Shown: one piece after another, positions 36,392 to 45,357 of the stretch
Numbering within the stretch: position 1 is the first letter of the stretch
Layout: each line of letters begins with the position of its first letter
From: an uncultured Gammaproteobacteria bacterium
GTDB lineage: Bacteria > Pseudomonadota > Gammaproteobacteria > Arenicellales > JAANXG01
Length of the DNA: 64,000 nucleotides
Direction of reading: 5' to 3'
NCBI GenBank assembly: GCA_947258975.1
Contig: CAMYKK010000001.1
Span: 1-64,000 of the forward strand
The notes under the pieces: generated by a model
The model's database searches: none
What the model was told of the DNA's origin: nothing
The model's input: only the letters and a program-made list of their open reading frames with translations
Made by a program: the position numbers and the translations under genes

Positions 36392-38920
36392 TTATCTTGC
36401 TCCCAAGGTGGCAAGGTTTTCCACGGCGATTTTGTCGCCCTGAGCGGCCGCGCGCTGCAACCAACGGATTGCTTCATCAATGTCCTGTTCGACGCCGGTG
36501 CCGTTGGCGTACATGACGCCCAAATTGGTCTGTGCTCCCGCATATCCTTGCTGCGCCGCCAGGCGGTACCAGCGTACCGCTTCAACGTCGTTCTTGGCAA
36601 CAACAAGGCCGTCTTCATAGAGGGACCCAAGGTCCGCTTGCGCCCATGCCACACCGGATGTGGCTGCACTTTGTACCGCCGGCAGTGCCTTGCGAATCAA
36701 CTGCTGTGCTAATTCCGCATCACGCGTGACCCCGCGTCCCAAGCTATACATCACGCCTACCCGGAACTGGGCTCGCGGATACCCCGTGTCAGCCAGGGGA
36801 TTCAGTGTCCGAAAGGCTTCATTATACTCGCCTTGGTAGTAGGCCTTGATGCCGGAGTCGAGTATGGTCCGTTCTCGCTGCTCTTTGATGCGTTGCGCCA
36901 GTTTGCGCTGCTCTATTTCCTGCGCGTCACGATTCACGCGTTTAGCTTCTTGTTCAAGGGCATCGCGGCGCGTCTGCAGTTGCGTGCGTAACAGACTCAC
37001 GGTGTCCGCATCCGCTTGAACGGTGATCGCTGCGTTCAAATATTCCTCGCTGCGTTTCAAATCGCCATCGACGATCGCTTGGCTCGCCTTACTGAGGTAG
37101 CGCCGGCCTATTTCTTTGACGCCCGCCAGCGCGGTAATGTTGTGTTCATCCAGCTGTAACACGCCACGATAGTGCGATATGGCGCTGTTGTATGAGGGTG
37201 TGATCAAGCGTTCTTCCCGCATTGCTCTTTCGGCCCGGGCTAGCAGATTCTCGACTCTACGGTTGCGAGCCGCTATTTCACGTTGCCGTTGTAATTCAGC
37301 AAGTTGTTTCTGTTGTTCGAGGCGTTGCTTGTAATTCTGGATCTGTTGTCTGAGTTTATTAACGTCCTCACGGCCGGACTGAATACTTTCTATTTTTTCC
37401 AACTGCGTTTCTGCTTGTTCTATTTCTCTCCTGGTAAACGAGTCGCTGGCCTCATCCACGAGCGCGGACGCAATCTCTTTGATTCCAGCACGTGCATTCA
37501 CGTGCTCAGGATCGATATTGAGAACGGCGTGAAATTGCGCGAGAGCATTGTTCACTGGTGGAGAGGTAAGTTGCCCGGCATCCACAAACACACGCGCTGT
37601 TTCCATTAGTTTTTCTATTTGCTGCTGATGTTTCTCCAGTTCTCGAAAGGCCTCCGCGCGAAGATCATCGTCTTCGCGGCCAATATTTACGGGTTCGTCC
37701 CGTGCTGGAGTCGTGGTTGATGCGGCGTCCTTGTGCGGTAAGGATGCTTGATCGACCGTCGCAATATCGGAAACGGCGCTAGCTGAACGATCGAGGTCGC
37801 GATTGGTTTGCCATAATGCAAATCCGATCAATCCAGCGAGCATCATCACTGCCACGACCCACCCGTTCGGTTTCCGTACCCGCGCGTGTAGCGGTGACAT
37901 CACTCGCGTGCTTTTATCGGATTGACGCAGCGAGTGATAGGGTAAGCGATAAGGGGACACCGAGTCGCGCTGCGAAGGCAAATTCAAACTTTGCTGATGC
38001 GGCGTTGGCTTGTCTGTTGCCGCACCCGTACTCAGCTGGTGTTCAGACAAAAGTCCCAACACGGCACCGGCGGACTCGGGTCGCTCGGCGATCACCGGTT
38101 GTAACATCCAATCAACATTACCCAGCAGTCGTGTAGAGTAATCGCCGATGCCGATTTCCATTGCCGGTACCAGTGGATCTTCGTCCCCCTGTGCAATGGC
38201 TGCCACGCGCTTGGTGGCATCCGCCGGAATCACGCCTGCGATGCAGCGATACATGGTAGCACCCAAGGCATACAGGTCTGTCCACGGGCCTAGATTTCCT
38301 CCGTCATGATATTGCTCGATGGGGCTGTATCCGGGAGTGACCTGAGTGTCCAAACTCACATGTTCATCGACCACGGTGCGGACCGCACTGCCGAATCCTA
38401 TCAGTACTGGGGGGCCGTCCTCCCGTAGAAAAATGCTGCTTGGTCTGATGTCACGATGAAGCAGGCCTTGGGAATGAACCACACGTAGACCCTTGAGCAT
38501 CGGAATTAGGATCTTCTGCAGCCTTTCTTCGTTGAGCTTGGGGTGACTTTGTAGATAACTGCGCAAGGTTTGCCCTGCTTCGTGTTCGATTACCAGATAC
38601 GCGGTACCATTGGTTTCGGTATACTCAATCACCCGTGCGATGTATGGATCGTGGATTTGCGCCAGGATCCTGGCTTCCTGCAGAAACCGTGTGAGTCCGT
38701 TCTCGTATGCGGTCTTTTTGTCGTCGACCGGCCCCACGCTAACGCCATCGCTACTCCGTTGGGCGAACGCTGCCGGGAGATATTCCTGGATTGACACGTC
38801 CCGCCCACGCTCCGCGTCCCACGCGCGGTATGCCACGCCATGATTGCTGAGGCCCAAGGTTTCTTTGATCTCGAACAAACCAATCAAAGTGCCGGGAACG
38901 AGTGGTTCAATCGTAGACAT
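36392..38920 (-). CDS. Protein kinase-like (predicted pseudokinase) with TM segment, coiled coil and Sel1-like repeats
   Basis: Kinase fold with VSIQEYLP, LLHRDIRPSSI and PVLIGFGSAV; C-terminal YPRAQFRVGVMYSLGRGVTRDAELAQQLIRKAL... Sel1-like repeats. Confidence 0.88.
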   Translation of the reverse strand: MSTIEPLVPGTLIGLFEIKETLGLSNHGVAYRAWDAERGRDVSIQEYLPAAFAQRSSDGVSVGPVDDKKTAYENGLTRFLQEARILAQIHDPYIARVIEYTETNGTAYLVIEHEAGQTLRSYLQSHPKLNEERLQKILIPMLKGLRVVHSQGLLHRDIRPSSIFLREDGPPVLIGFGSAVRTVVDEHVSLDTQVTPGYSPIEQYHDGGNLGPWTDLYALGATMYRCIAGVIPADATKRVAAIAQGDEDPLVPAMEIGIGDYSTRLLGNVDWMLQPVIAERPESAGAVLGLLSEHQLSTGAATDKPTPHQQSLNLPSQRDSVSPYRLPYHSLRQSDKSTRVMSPLHARVRKPNGWVVAVMMLAGLIGFALWQTNRDLDRSASAVSDIATVDQASLPHKDAASTTTPARDEPVNIGREDDDLRAEAFRELEKHQQQIEKLMETARVFVDAGQLTSPPVNNALAQFHAVLNIDPEHVNARAGIKEIASALVDEASDSFTRREIEQAETQLEKIESIQSGREDVNKLRQQIQNYKQRLEQQKQLAELQRQREIAARNRRVENLLARAERAMREERLITPSYNSAISHYRGVLQLDEHNITALAGVKEIGRRYLSKASQAIVDGDLKRSEEYLNAAITVQADADTVSLLRTQLQTRRDALEQEAKRVNRDAQEIEQRKLAQRIKEQRERTILDSGIKAYYQGEYNEAFRTLNPLADTGYPRAQFRVGVMYSLGRGVTRDAELAQQLIRKALPAVQSAATSGVAWAQADLGSLYEDGLVVAKNDVEAVRWYRLAAQQGYAGAQTNLGVMYANGTGVEQDIDEAIRWLQRAAAQGDKIAVENLATLGAR

Positions 38921-39291
38921 CTTGCGCGCCGATATACGAAAGGGATTAGCCCGTAGATTGCACCACGGCGATCAAAAAAAGCGTCAATATATTGTTTGGC
39001 ATAAGCAATCGATTAATACACGGTATTCTGCTCAGCGCCCGAGAAAACGCCTATTCCGGCGCTCACTCGGACGCGAAAGCCCAAACTGGCGCTGTACGCA
39101 ACATATAGTTACGGTTTTGCATTGCTCTCCAGACCGGCGGCGGGCCGCCTGGTCTCACCGGGATCCTGGTGCAATATATGGTTTGATATTCTGCTACGTT
39201 GCGGACCGAGGGTCTAGGAGATTTAGCACGCAGGCATGACGCTCCACGCGCAATGCCGTTTGGTCCTGTCACCGGTACAGGGCCCGATTGT

Positions 39292-40542
39292 TCACGCTGT
39301 TCTTATTAGGTCAACGATACGTTTACCGCTTCCGGGGCCCAACGTCCAACCTAATGTTCCGTGTCCGGTGTTGAGCCACAGGTTGCCATACGTTGTCCCT
39401 TGGACATATGGTACGTTTGTCGGTGTCGCCGGACGCAACCCCGACCAATACTGAACTTCTTCGAAACGGCCAGCGTGAGGGAACAACGCGCGAACATTAT
39501 CAACGATCGTGCGGCAGCGCCGATGATCCAAATGGATACTGTACCCGCTCAATTCAGCGGTGCCGGCAACCCGCAGGCGGTCGCCGAGGTGACTGTACAC
39601 CAGTTTGAATTCATCGTCAGTCAGACTTTTCTGGGGGCACGTGTCGCATGACGGATCGGTGGGTATGGTGATCGAGTAGCCCTTGGCCGGATAAATATTG
39701 AGACGGATCCCGTATCGCTGCAAAAACGGCGCCGAATAGCTACCCAGGCACACTACGACGTCACGTGCATGCAGGGTCTTGAAACCCTGCGGCGTCCGAA
39801 TTTCCACGCCTGAAATGCACTTGCCGTTCTTATTCTTTTGCAGGGCGGTGACCTCTGACGCGAACAAAAATTCAACGCCCCTGGACGCGCAGATTCGTCC
39901 CAGCGCCTGAGTGAACTTGAAGGCATCACCACTTTCATCCTGGGTTGAGTAGGTCGCACCGATGATTTGGGACTTGCTGGCCGCAAAGGCCGGTTCCAAA
40001 TCCACGACACCATCAGGTTGGACGATATCTATCTCACACCCATGTTGTCGCATCACATCCACCGCGTGCAGCGCAGCTTCGAAGGATCGATGACTGCGAT
40101 AGAAATGCAGTATGCCTTCGGCGCGATGGTCGTAATCGATGTGTTCCTGGTCGCGAATTTCTCGCAGCCGGTCACGGCTTTCCATGGCCAGACGTACAAT
40201 TGATGCGGTATTGAGGTCGGCTTTCGTTGCGGTACAGTTGGCGAGAAACGCTGCGATCCAGCGCCATTGTGACCAGTCCATGCGGGGCCTGAATAACAGG
40301 GGTGCACTGCTGTCAAACAGCCATTTGAGCACCTGCAGGGGTGCCTTGGGATTGGCCCACGGTTCGGCATGACTGACTGCGATCTGACCACCATTAGCGA
40401 AGCTCGTCTCAAGACCGGTTTCGGGCTGTCGGTCTATCACTGCGACCGACAATCCCGCCCGCTGAGCCCAGTACGCGGTGTTGACACCCACCACGCCGGC
40501 ACCTAATACTGCCAAATCGAAGTCGTTGGCGTACTCGCCCAT
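39292..40542 (-). CDS. dadA: D-amino-acid dehydrogenase small subunit
   Basis: LAVLGAGVVGVNTAYWAQRAGLSVAVIDRQPETGLETSFANGGQIAVSHAEPWANP. Confidence 0.92.
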   Translation of the reverse strand: MGEYANDFDLAVLGAGVVGVNTAYWAQRAGLSVAVIDRQPETGLETSFANGGQIAVSHAEPWANPKAPLQVLKWLFDSSAPLLFRPRMDWSQWRWIAAFLANCTATKADLNTASIVRLAMESRDRLREIRDQEHIDYDHRAEGILHFYRSHRSFEAALHAVDVMRQHGCEIDIVQPDGVVDLEPAFAASKSQIIGATYSTQDESGDAFKFTQALGRICASRGVEFLFASEVTALQKNKNGKCISGVEIRTPQGFKTLHARDVVVCLGSYSAPFLQRYGIRLNIYPAKGYSITIPTDPSCDTCPQKSLTDDEFKLVYSHLGDRLRVAGTAELSGYSIHLDHRRCRTIVDNVRALFPHAGRFEEVQYWSGLRPATPTNVPYVQGTTYGNLWLNTGHGTLGWTLGPGSGKRIVDLIRTA

Positions 40543-40766
40543 CGGTGACAGTTTACACAGTGTCTATCTATGTTTTCAAAGTGAAATATACAGGACCGCT
40601 GTGGCTTAGGCACCGCACCGTGCGTCGTCGCGCGCGCCCGGGGCTCCTGGACGAGACGGGCCCACCCACGGGTCGCGGAAAACTCTTTTTCATTTTTGTG
40701 GTCGAATCTAGGTGGCACCAGTCACGGCGCGACGGTGCGGCTGAAATCCATATCCACTAAAACACC

Positions 40767-41378
40767 ATGCGGCAAGTTTCCAGATTCCGAGAATTCATCG
40801 AGTCGTTCAGTCGACTCGTGAGCGAGTTTGCGGATGATGAAGCCAATATTCTCGAAAACGGTAGGCGGCTCGTCGCCGATCTCATCGTCCATCAAGATTG
40901 GTTACCGCAAGAATTTGCGAAGCCCGATCCGGAGTGGTATCAACAATACCTCCTGTATTTGGATCCATGGGAGCGCTTTTCGGTGGTGAGTGTGGTTTGG
41001 GCGGAAGGTCAGAGCACGCCAATATATGATCTCACTATTTGGGGCATCATTGGCGTCATGGATGGCGCCTTGAGTCTCCAAGCATTCGATCGGGATCCGG
41101 ACGGGTATCAGTTAATGTCACGGGAGCCCCAGCAGTTGGTGCCCGGAGACATCTATTTGGCGTCTCCGAGGATTGGGCATATTCATCAAATATCAAACGC
41201 CGCAAGTGGTCACGGTTCCGTCAGTCTCCACATTTATGGCGCCAATATCGCCACCGTCAAACGTTACATCTACGATTCCCAAACCGGTCACAGGAGGAAA
41301 TTCCTGAGTGCTTATTCCAATCCGGTGGTGCCGCACGTCACCCAATCGCGTTTGAAGGTCCTGTTGGAGCGAATCTAG
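40767..41378 (+). CDS. Cysteine/3-mercaptopropionate dioxygenase-like cupin with substituted metal ligands
   Basis: GQSTPIYDLTIWGIIGVMDGAL, PRIGHIHQISNA, VSLHIYGANIATVKRYIYD. Confidence 0.75.
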   Translation: MRQVSRFREFIESFSRLVSEFADDEANILENGRRLVADLIVHQDWLPQEFAKPDPEWYQQYLLYLDPWERFSVVSVVWAEGQSTPIYDLTIWGIIGVMDGALSLQAFDRDPDGYQLMSREPQQLVPGDIYLASPRIGHIHQISNAASGHGSVSLHIYGANIATVKRYIYDSQTGHRRKFLSAYSNPVVPHVTQSRLKVLLERI

Positions 41379-41508
41379 CCCGCATTTCTCACCAGGATCC
41401 CCGATGCTGGCGCATACTCGGGGACAAACGGTGATATTGGGCGTTGATCGAACGCTTCATTCCACACAACATCGGTCATTGCTCTGCCGTTTTGGTACGA
41501 CGTACGGA

Positions 41509-43347
41509 TCAGCCGGCGGTGTGGCTATATAACTTGTGGTAGAGACCCTCGGCATCCATCAGCTCCGCATGAGACCCTTGTTCAATAATGTGTCCGTCCT
41601 CGAACACATAGACGCGGTCGGCTTGCCTTATCGCACTCAACCTGTGGGCGATGATCAATGTCGTGCGCCCCTTTAAGTATTCTCCCAGGGCGTCCTGTAG
41701 ATGTGCTTCGGTTTCGTTGTCCAGGGCGGACGTCGCCTCATCGAGAATGACGACTTTGGGGTCCGACAAGATCATTCGCGCAATGGCCAGTCGTTGCTGC
41801 TGACCACCAGACAAACGCACGCCGTCACGGCCAATCATCGTGTCTAACACATCGGGCATCGATTCCACCACATGTTTCAGCTGCGCAATGGTAAGGACCT
41901 CCCACAGCTTCTCGTCAGAGGTATCGCGCCCCAGGGTCAAGTTTGCACGCACTGTGTCGTTCAACATTGCCGGTTGTTGCAGCACGGTCGCGATGTTATC
42001 GCGCACTATGTCGAGGCCGATCTCGGTGATTGGCACGCCGTCGAAATATAGGTGTCCGTTTTGTAGCGGATACATACCGAGGATCACCTGAACCAGAGTG
42101 GACTTTCCCCCGCCGGAGGCGCCGACCAGGGCGATCTTTTCGCCGCGTCCAATCTCGAGATTTACGTGCTTGAGAACCGGTTCGCCTGGGACGTAGGCGA
42201 AGCTCACGTCTTCAATCCGGATTGCCACCGTGTTCGTACCCAAAAACGGATTCTGGGTGTGCGGATAATGCGGCTCCTGATGCAACGATAACAACTCATT
42301 GATTCTGTCGAGCGCGGCTTTGGCGCCGAAGTAAGCGTATTGAATGTTCAGTATTTCCTGCACCGGCGCCATCATGAACCATAGATAGGAGAATACAGCG
42401 AGCATCTGTCCGATCGAGAGGTCCGAAAACACCACCATGAGCATACTGATTGCGCGAAAGACATCGAAGCCGATCAAAAACACGCCGAATGAAAATCGAT
42501 TGGCCGCGTCCGATTTCCACGAAAACGTTGCAGAATGAGTTTTAATTGCCCGTGCTTTGCCGGCAACCGTGCGGAGGTAGTGATGTTCACGGTTGCTCGC
42601 ACGGATCTGCTGTATGGCATTGAGCGTCTCGGTCAGGCTCTGTTGAAACAATTCGAAAGCGGTGTTCTCTTTTTCTTTCAGCACCTTGACTTTGTGACCC
42701 AGCGTCACAGTGAAGAACACTACCAACGGGTTCATGAAAAGAATGAATAGCGCCAGCGGCCAGTGCATCCACAGCAGGATGATGGTCACGCCTATCAAGC
42801 TCAGGATAGCCACGAGCAGCTTGCTCACCGACTGCCCGACGAAGTCGTCGATGGAGTTAATGTCGGTTACGAAACGCGAAGACACCGCGCCGCTGCCCAA
42901 TGTTTCATACTCCGCCATTGATACTCGTTCCAGATGCGCGAGCAAATTGCGGCGTATCCGGTACGTCACGTCCTTGGAAATCAGCGTGAATTCCCGGGTC
43001 TGCAGCACATTGAGCCAGATCGACGTGAATCGAAGAAGTACCGTGGCCAACAGTATGAGGCCGATGTAGAGCATCGGGCCCTGCCAGCTCGCCGGCATGA
43101 TCGTATTCATGAGACCGACCAGGAATCCGGGCTGATCGAGCAGCACTTCATCGACCATTAGCGGCATCAGCAGCGGTGTCGGCACAGCCGCAACTACCGC
43201 AATCACAGCAATGATGTTGGCGACGGTGAGGTTGCGCTTGCGTTCACGCGTCATGTTGACGATGTGTGACCAGTCGTAACCCGATTCAGGAGCCCCATCT
43301 GATTCCAGGGTTGTTCTAAATCCTGTTCGGTGGTCGGTGTTTCCCAT
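41509..43347 (-). CDS. ABC transporter, fused permease/ATP-binding protein
   Basis: Exporter TM domain, VGASGGGKSTLVQ, LSGGQQQRLAIARMIL; ORF track start 43416. Confidence 0.93.
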   Translation of the reverse strand: MGNTDHRTGFRTTLESDGAPESGYDWSHIVNMTRERKRNLTVANIIAVIAVVAAVPTPLLMPLMVDEVLLDQPGFLVGLMNTIMPASWQGPMLYIGLILLATVLLRFTSIWLNVLQTREFTLISKDVTYRIRRNLLAHLERVSMAEYETLGSGAVSSRFVTDINSIDDFVGQSVSKLLVAILSLIGVTIILLWMHWPLALFILFMNPLVVFFTVTLGHKVKVLKEKENTAFELFQQSLTETLNAIQQIRASNREHHYLRTVAGKARAIKTHSATFSWKSDAANRFSFGVFLIGFDVFRAISMLMVVFSDLSIGQMLAVFSYLWFMMAPVQEILNIQYAYFGAKAALDRINELLSLHQEPHYPHTQNPFLGTNTVAIRIEDVSFAYVPGEPVLKHVNLEIGRGEKIALVGASGGGKSTLVQVILGMYPLQNGHLYFDGVPITEIGLDIVRDNIATVLQQPAMLNDTVRANLTLGRDTSDEKLWEVLTIAQLKHVVESMPDVLDTMIGRDGVRLSGGQQQRLAIARMILSDPKVVILDEATSALDNETEAHLQDALGEYLKGRTTLIIAHRLSAIRQADRVYVFEDGHIIEQGSHAELMDAEGLYHKLYSHTAG

Positions 43348-43473
43348 CTCTACATTGTAAAACGAAACCGTCAACGATTGGGCGATCGGGTTCTTGAGGG
43401 ACGCGCGATCTTGCAACAGAGGCCGCGCAGCCCCATTATCGGATGTGTGGGCATCAACCTAGCTGCATAGATC

Positions 43474-43998
43474 ATGATTTATGACTTTGAAGATCGAAGC
43501 GTGGAGCTTCGCGGTACGGAGCACTTCATTGCAGACACCGCAACCGTGATCGGCTCGGTGATCTTGGAACATCGGAGCAGTATTTGGTTCAACGCCGTGC
43601 TGCGTGGTGATAATGACCTCATACATATCGGCGCGGGGAGCAATGTCCAGGATGGTTCCGTGCTGCATGTCGATCCTGGGTTCCCATTGACGGTGGGTGC
43701 GGGGGTTACCATTGGTCATATGGTGATGCTTCATGGATGCACGGTTGGAGATAACAGCCTGATCGGCATCAAATCGGTGATTCTCAACAGTGCAAGAATC
43801 GGAAAAAACTGTCTTATCGGCGCCAACGCCCTCATTACCGAGGGAAAAAAGATCCCGGATAACTCGTTGGTGATGGGTAGTCCCGGGCGGGTTGTGCGGG
43901 AGCTAAGCGCGGAGGAGATCAACCGGCTGCATTGGGCCGCCGAGCTGTACGTAAAAAAAATAACTCGTTACTCGCAGGCGTTTGCGCCGCAGAGATAG
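43474..43998 (+). CDS. Gamma-carbonic anhydrase family hexapeptide-repeat protein
   Basis: [57 protein letters not shown]. Confidence 0.93.
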   Translation: MIYDFEDRSVELRGTEHFIADTATVIGSVILEHRSSIWFNAVLRGDNDLIHIGAGSNVQDGSVLHVDPGFPLTVGAGVTIGHMVMLHGCTVGDNSLIGIKSVILNSARIGKNCLIGANALITEGKKIPDNSLVMGSPGRVVRELSAEEINRLHWAAELYVKKITRYSQAFAPQR

Positions 43999-44096
43999 GT
44001 GGGCGGAAGATAGCTAAATGAATGGTGGTTTTGCCATGGGCCAAATCAATGAATCGCTTCCCATACGGTTACACGCTCGCCGATCGCAGCTTCGGT

Positions 44097-44342
44097 TTAT
44101 CGTTGCCGATGACTGAGGAAATCGTACAGCTCATCTTTCAACGTAACCCTGACTTTCTTTAGATCTTCCATATAAGTATCCGCTACGGGTTGCGCTTGCT
44201 CTTCGAGATTGCGGATCTTCGCATCCAATTCGTCGTACTCGATCATGAGGCGGGCGAACTTCCCATTCGTGTACCGTAGTTTTGTGATCTTATCTTCGTG
44301 TTCGGGAAATTCATGGAGAAGATCGTGTGGTTCGCCTAGCAT
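44097..44342 (-). CDS. DUF465 (YdcH-like) small protein
   Basis: HDLLHEFPEHEDKITKLRYTNGKFARLMIEYDELDAKIRNLE...LKKVRVTLKDELYDFL; start 44342 preferred over 44498. Confidence 0.82.
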   Translation of the reverse strand: MLGEPHDLLHEFPEHEDKITKLRYTNGKFARLMIEYDELDAKIRNLEEQAQPVADTYMEDLKKVRVTLKDELYDFLSHRQR

Positions 44343-44494
44343 ACTATATAACTCCTCGCTTTTCGTTGTGCCGACGGGTGTGACCGAAAAGCAGCGCATA
44401 TCCTGGCATGACAATTCGCAGCGTGAGACAACGTTCTCTGGGCCTGGTGTAGTGGTTGACGCGTCGTGGAAGAATGGGAAACGTATATCAATAG

Positions 44495-44938
44495 TCAACG
44501 CGCTACGTGCGCCTGCAGATCCGCGGCTTCGACTCCGGCGATTGCGCAGACCTCATCGTCCTCGGACACGGCCCCTGACACACCCACGGCGCCGCACACG
44601 TCGCCATTGGTGTTGTAAATCAGCACGCCGCCTGGCAACGGAATGACGCCTCCCCCGGTCATCGCGTTCAACGCGTTGATAAATCCTTCTTCACGCACGC
44701 CGCTTTCGTAGCGCTTGGAGATATCCCGTGAATTCACGCCTAGGCCGATGGCGCCCCATGCCTTCGCTAAGCTGATATTCGGGCGCATAAAGGTGGCGCC
44801 ATCGTCGCGCTGCAACGCGATGAGATAACCGCCACGGTCGACCACGGCGACGGTGAGTTTAGGCAGCTTTAACTCATGCCCCTTTCTAAGTGTCGCTTCA
44901 ATAATGAGATTTGCTTGTTTCAGTGTAATATCTGGCAT
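44495..44938 (-). CDS. GlcG/HbpS family heme-binding-like protein
   Basis: LTVAVVDRGGYLIALQRDDGATFMRPNISLAKAWGAIGLG, GGVIPLPGGVLIYNTNGDVCGAVGVSG. Confidence 0.88.
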   Translation of the reverse strand: MPDITLKQANLIIEATLRKGHELKLPKLTVAVVDRGGYLIALQRDDGATFMRPNISLAKAWGAIGLGVNSRDISKRYESGVREEGFINALNAMTGGGVIPLPGGVLIYNTNGDVCGAVGVSGAVSEDDEVCAIAGVEAADLQAHVAR

Positions 44939-45357
44939 ATTTGGCGCTCATTCTTGATTTGCAGGGCGTATGGCGACACGAAGCCGAAATGCGTTCGTGG
45001 CTTCGATCCATATTAGCAATATCGGCTGTTACTATAAAGAGTTATGCCTGTGCGTCAACCAGTCTGCCCGAAAACAGCGCTCATGGTCGTCGCCGCATAA
45101 TCCACGGTTTTGCTGGGGCCTTCAGGGTGTTGGCTTCTTTACGTATTTGGCCAGCTGATTTCTTCCACCTATGAGTTGACGGGTTCTTGTATAATCTATA
45201 CAACAAGACCCAAACCAGTTTTCAAAAATCCATATGCGGGTGGGGTTATATGCCGGAAGGCCCGCGCTGCGATAGCGCGCTGCCGCCAAAGTCTATGCCT
45301 GCGACGCTGGTATCATGACCAAAACCAACTGTTGAATTTGATCTGAAAAATTGCTTT

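Noticed and set aside
39131-39155. Hairpin AGACC-GGCGGC-GG-GCCGCC-T-GGTCT as a terminator or riboswitch
   Set aside because: Stem is real but no T-tract or conserved RNA motif follows; not enough support
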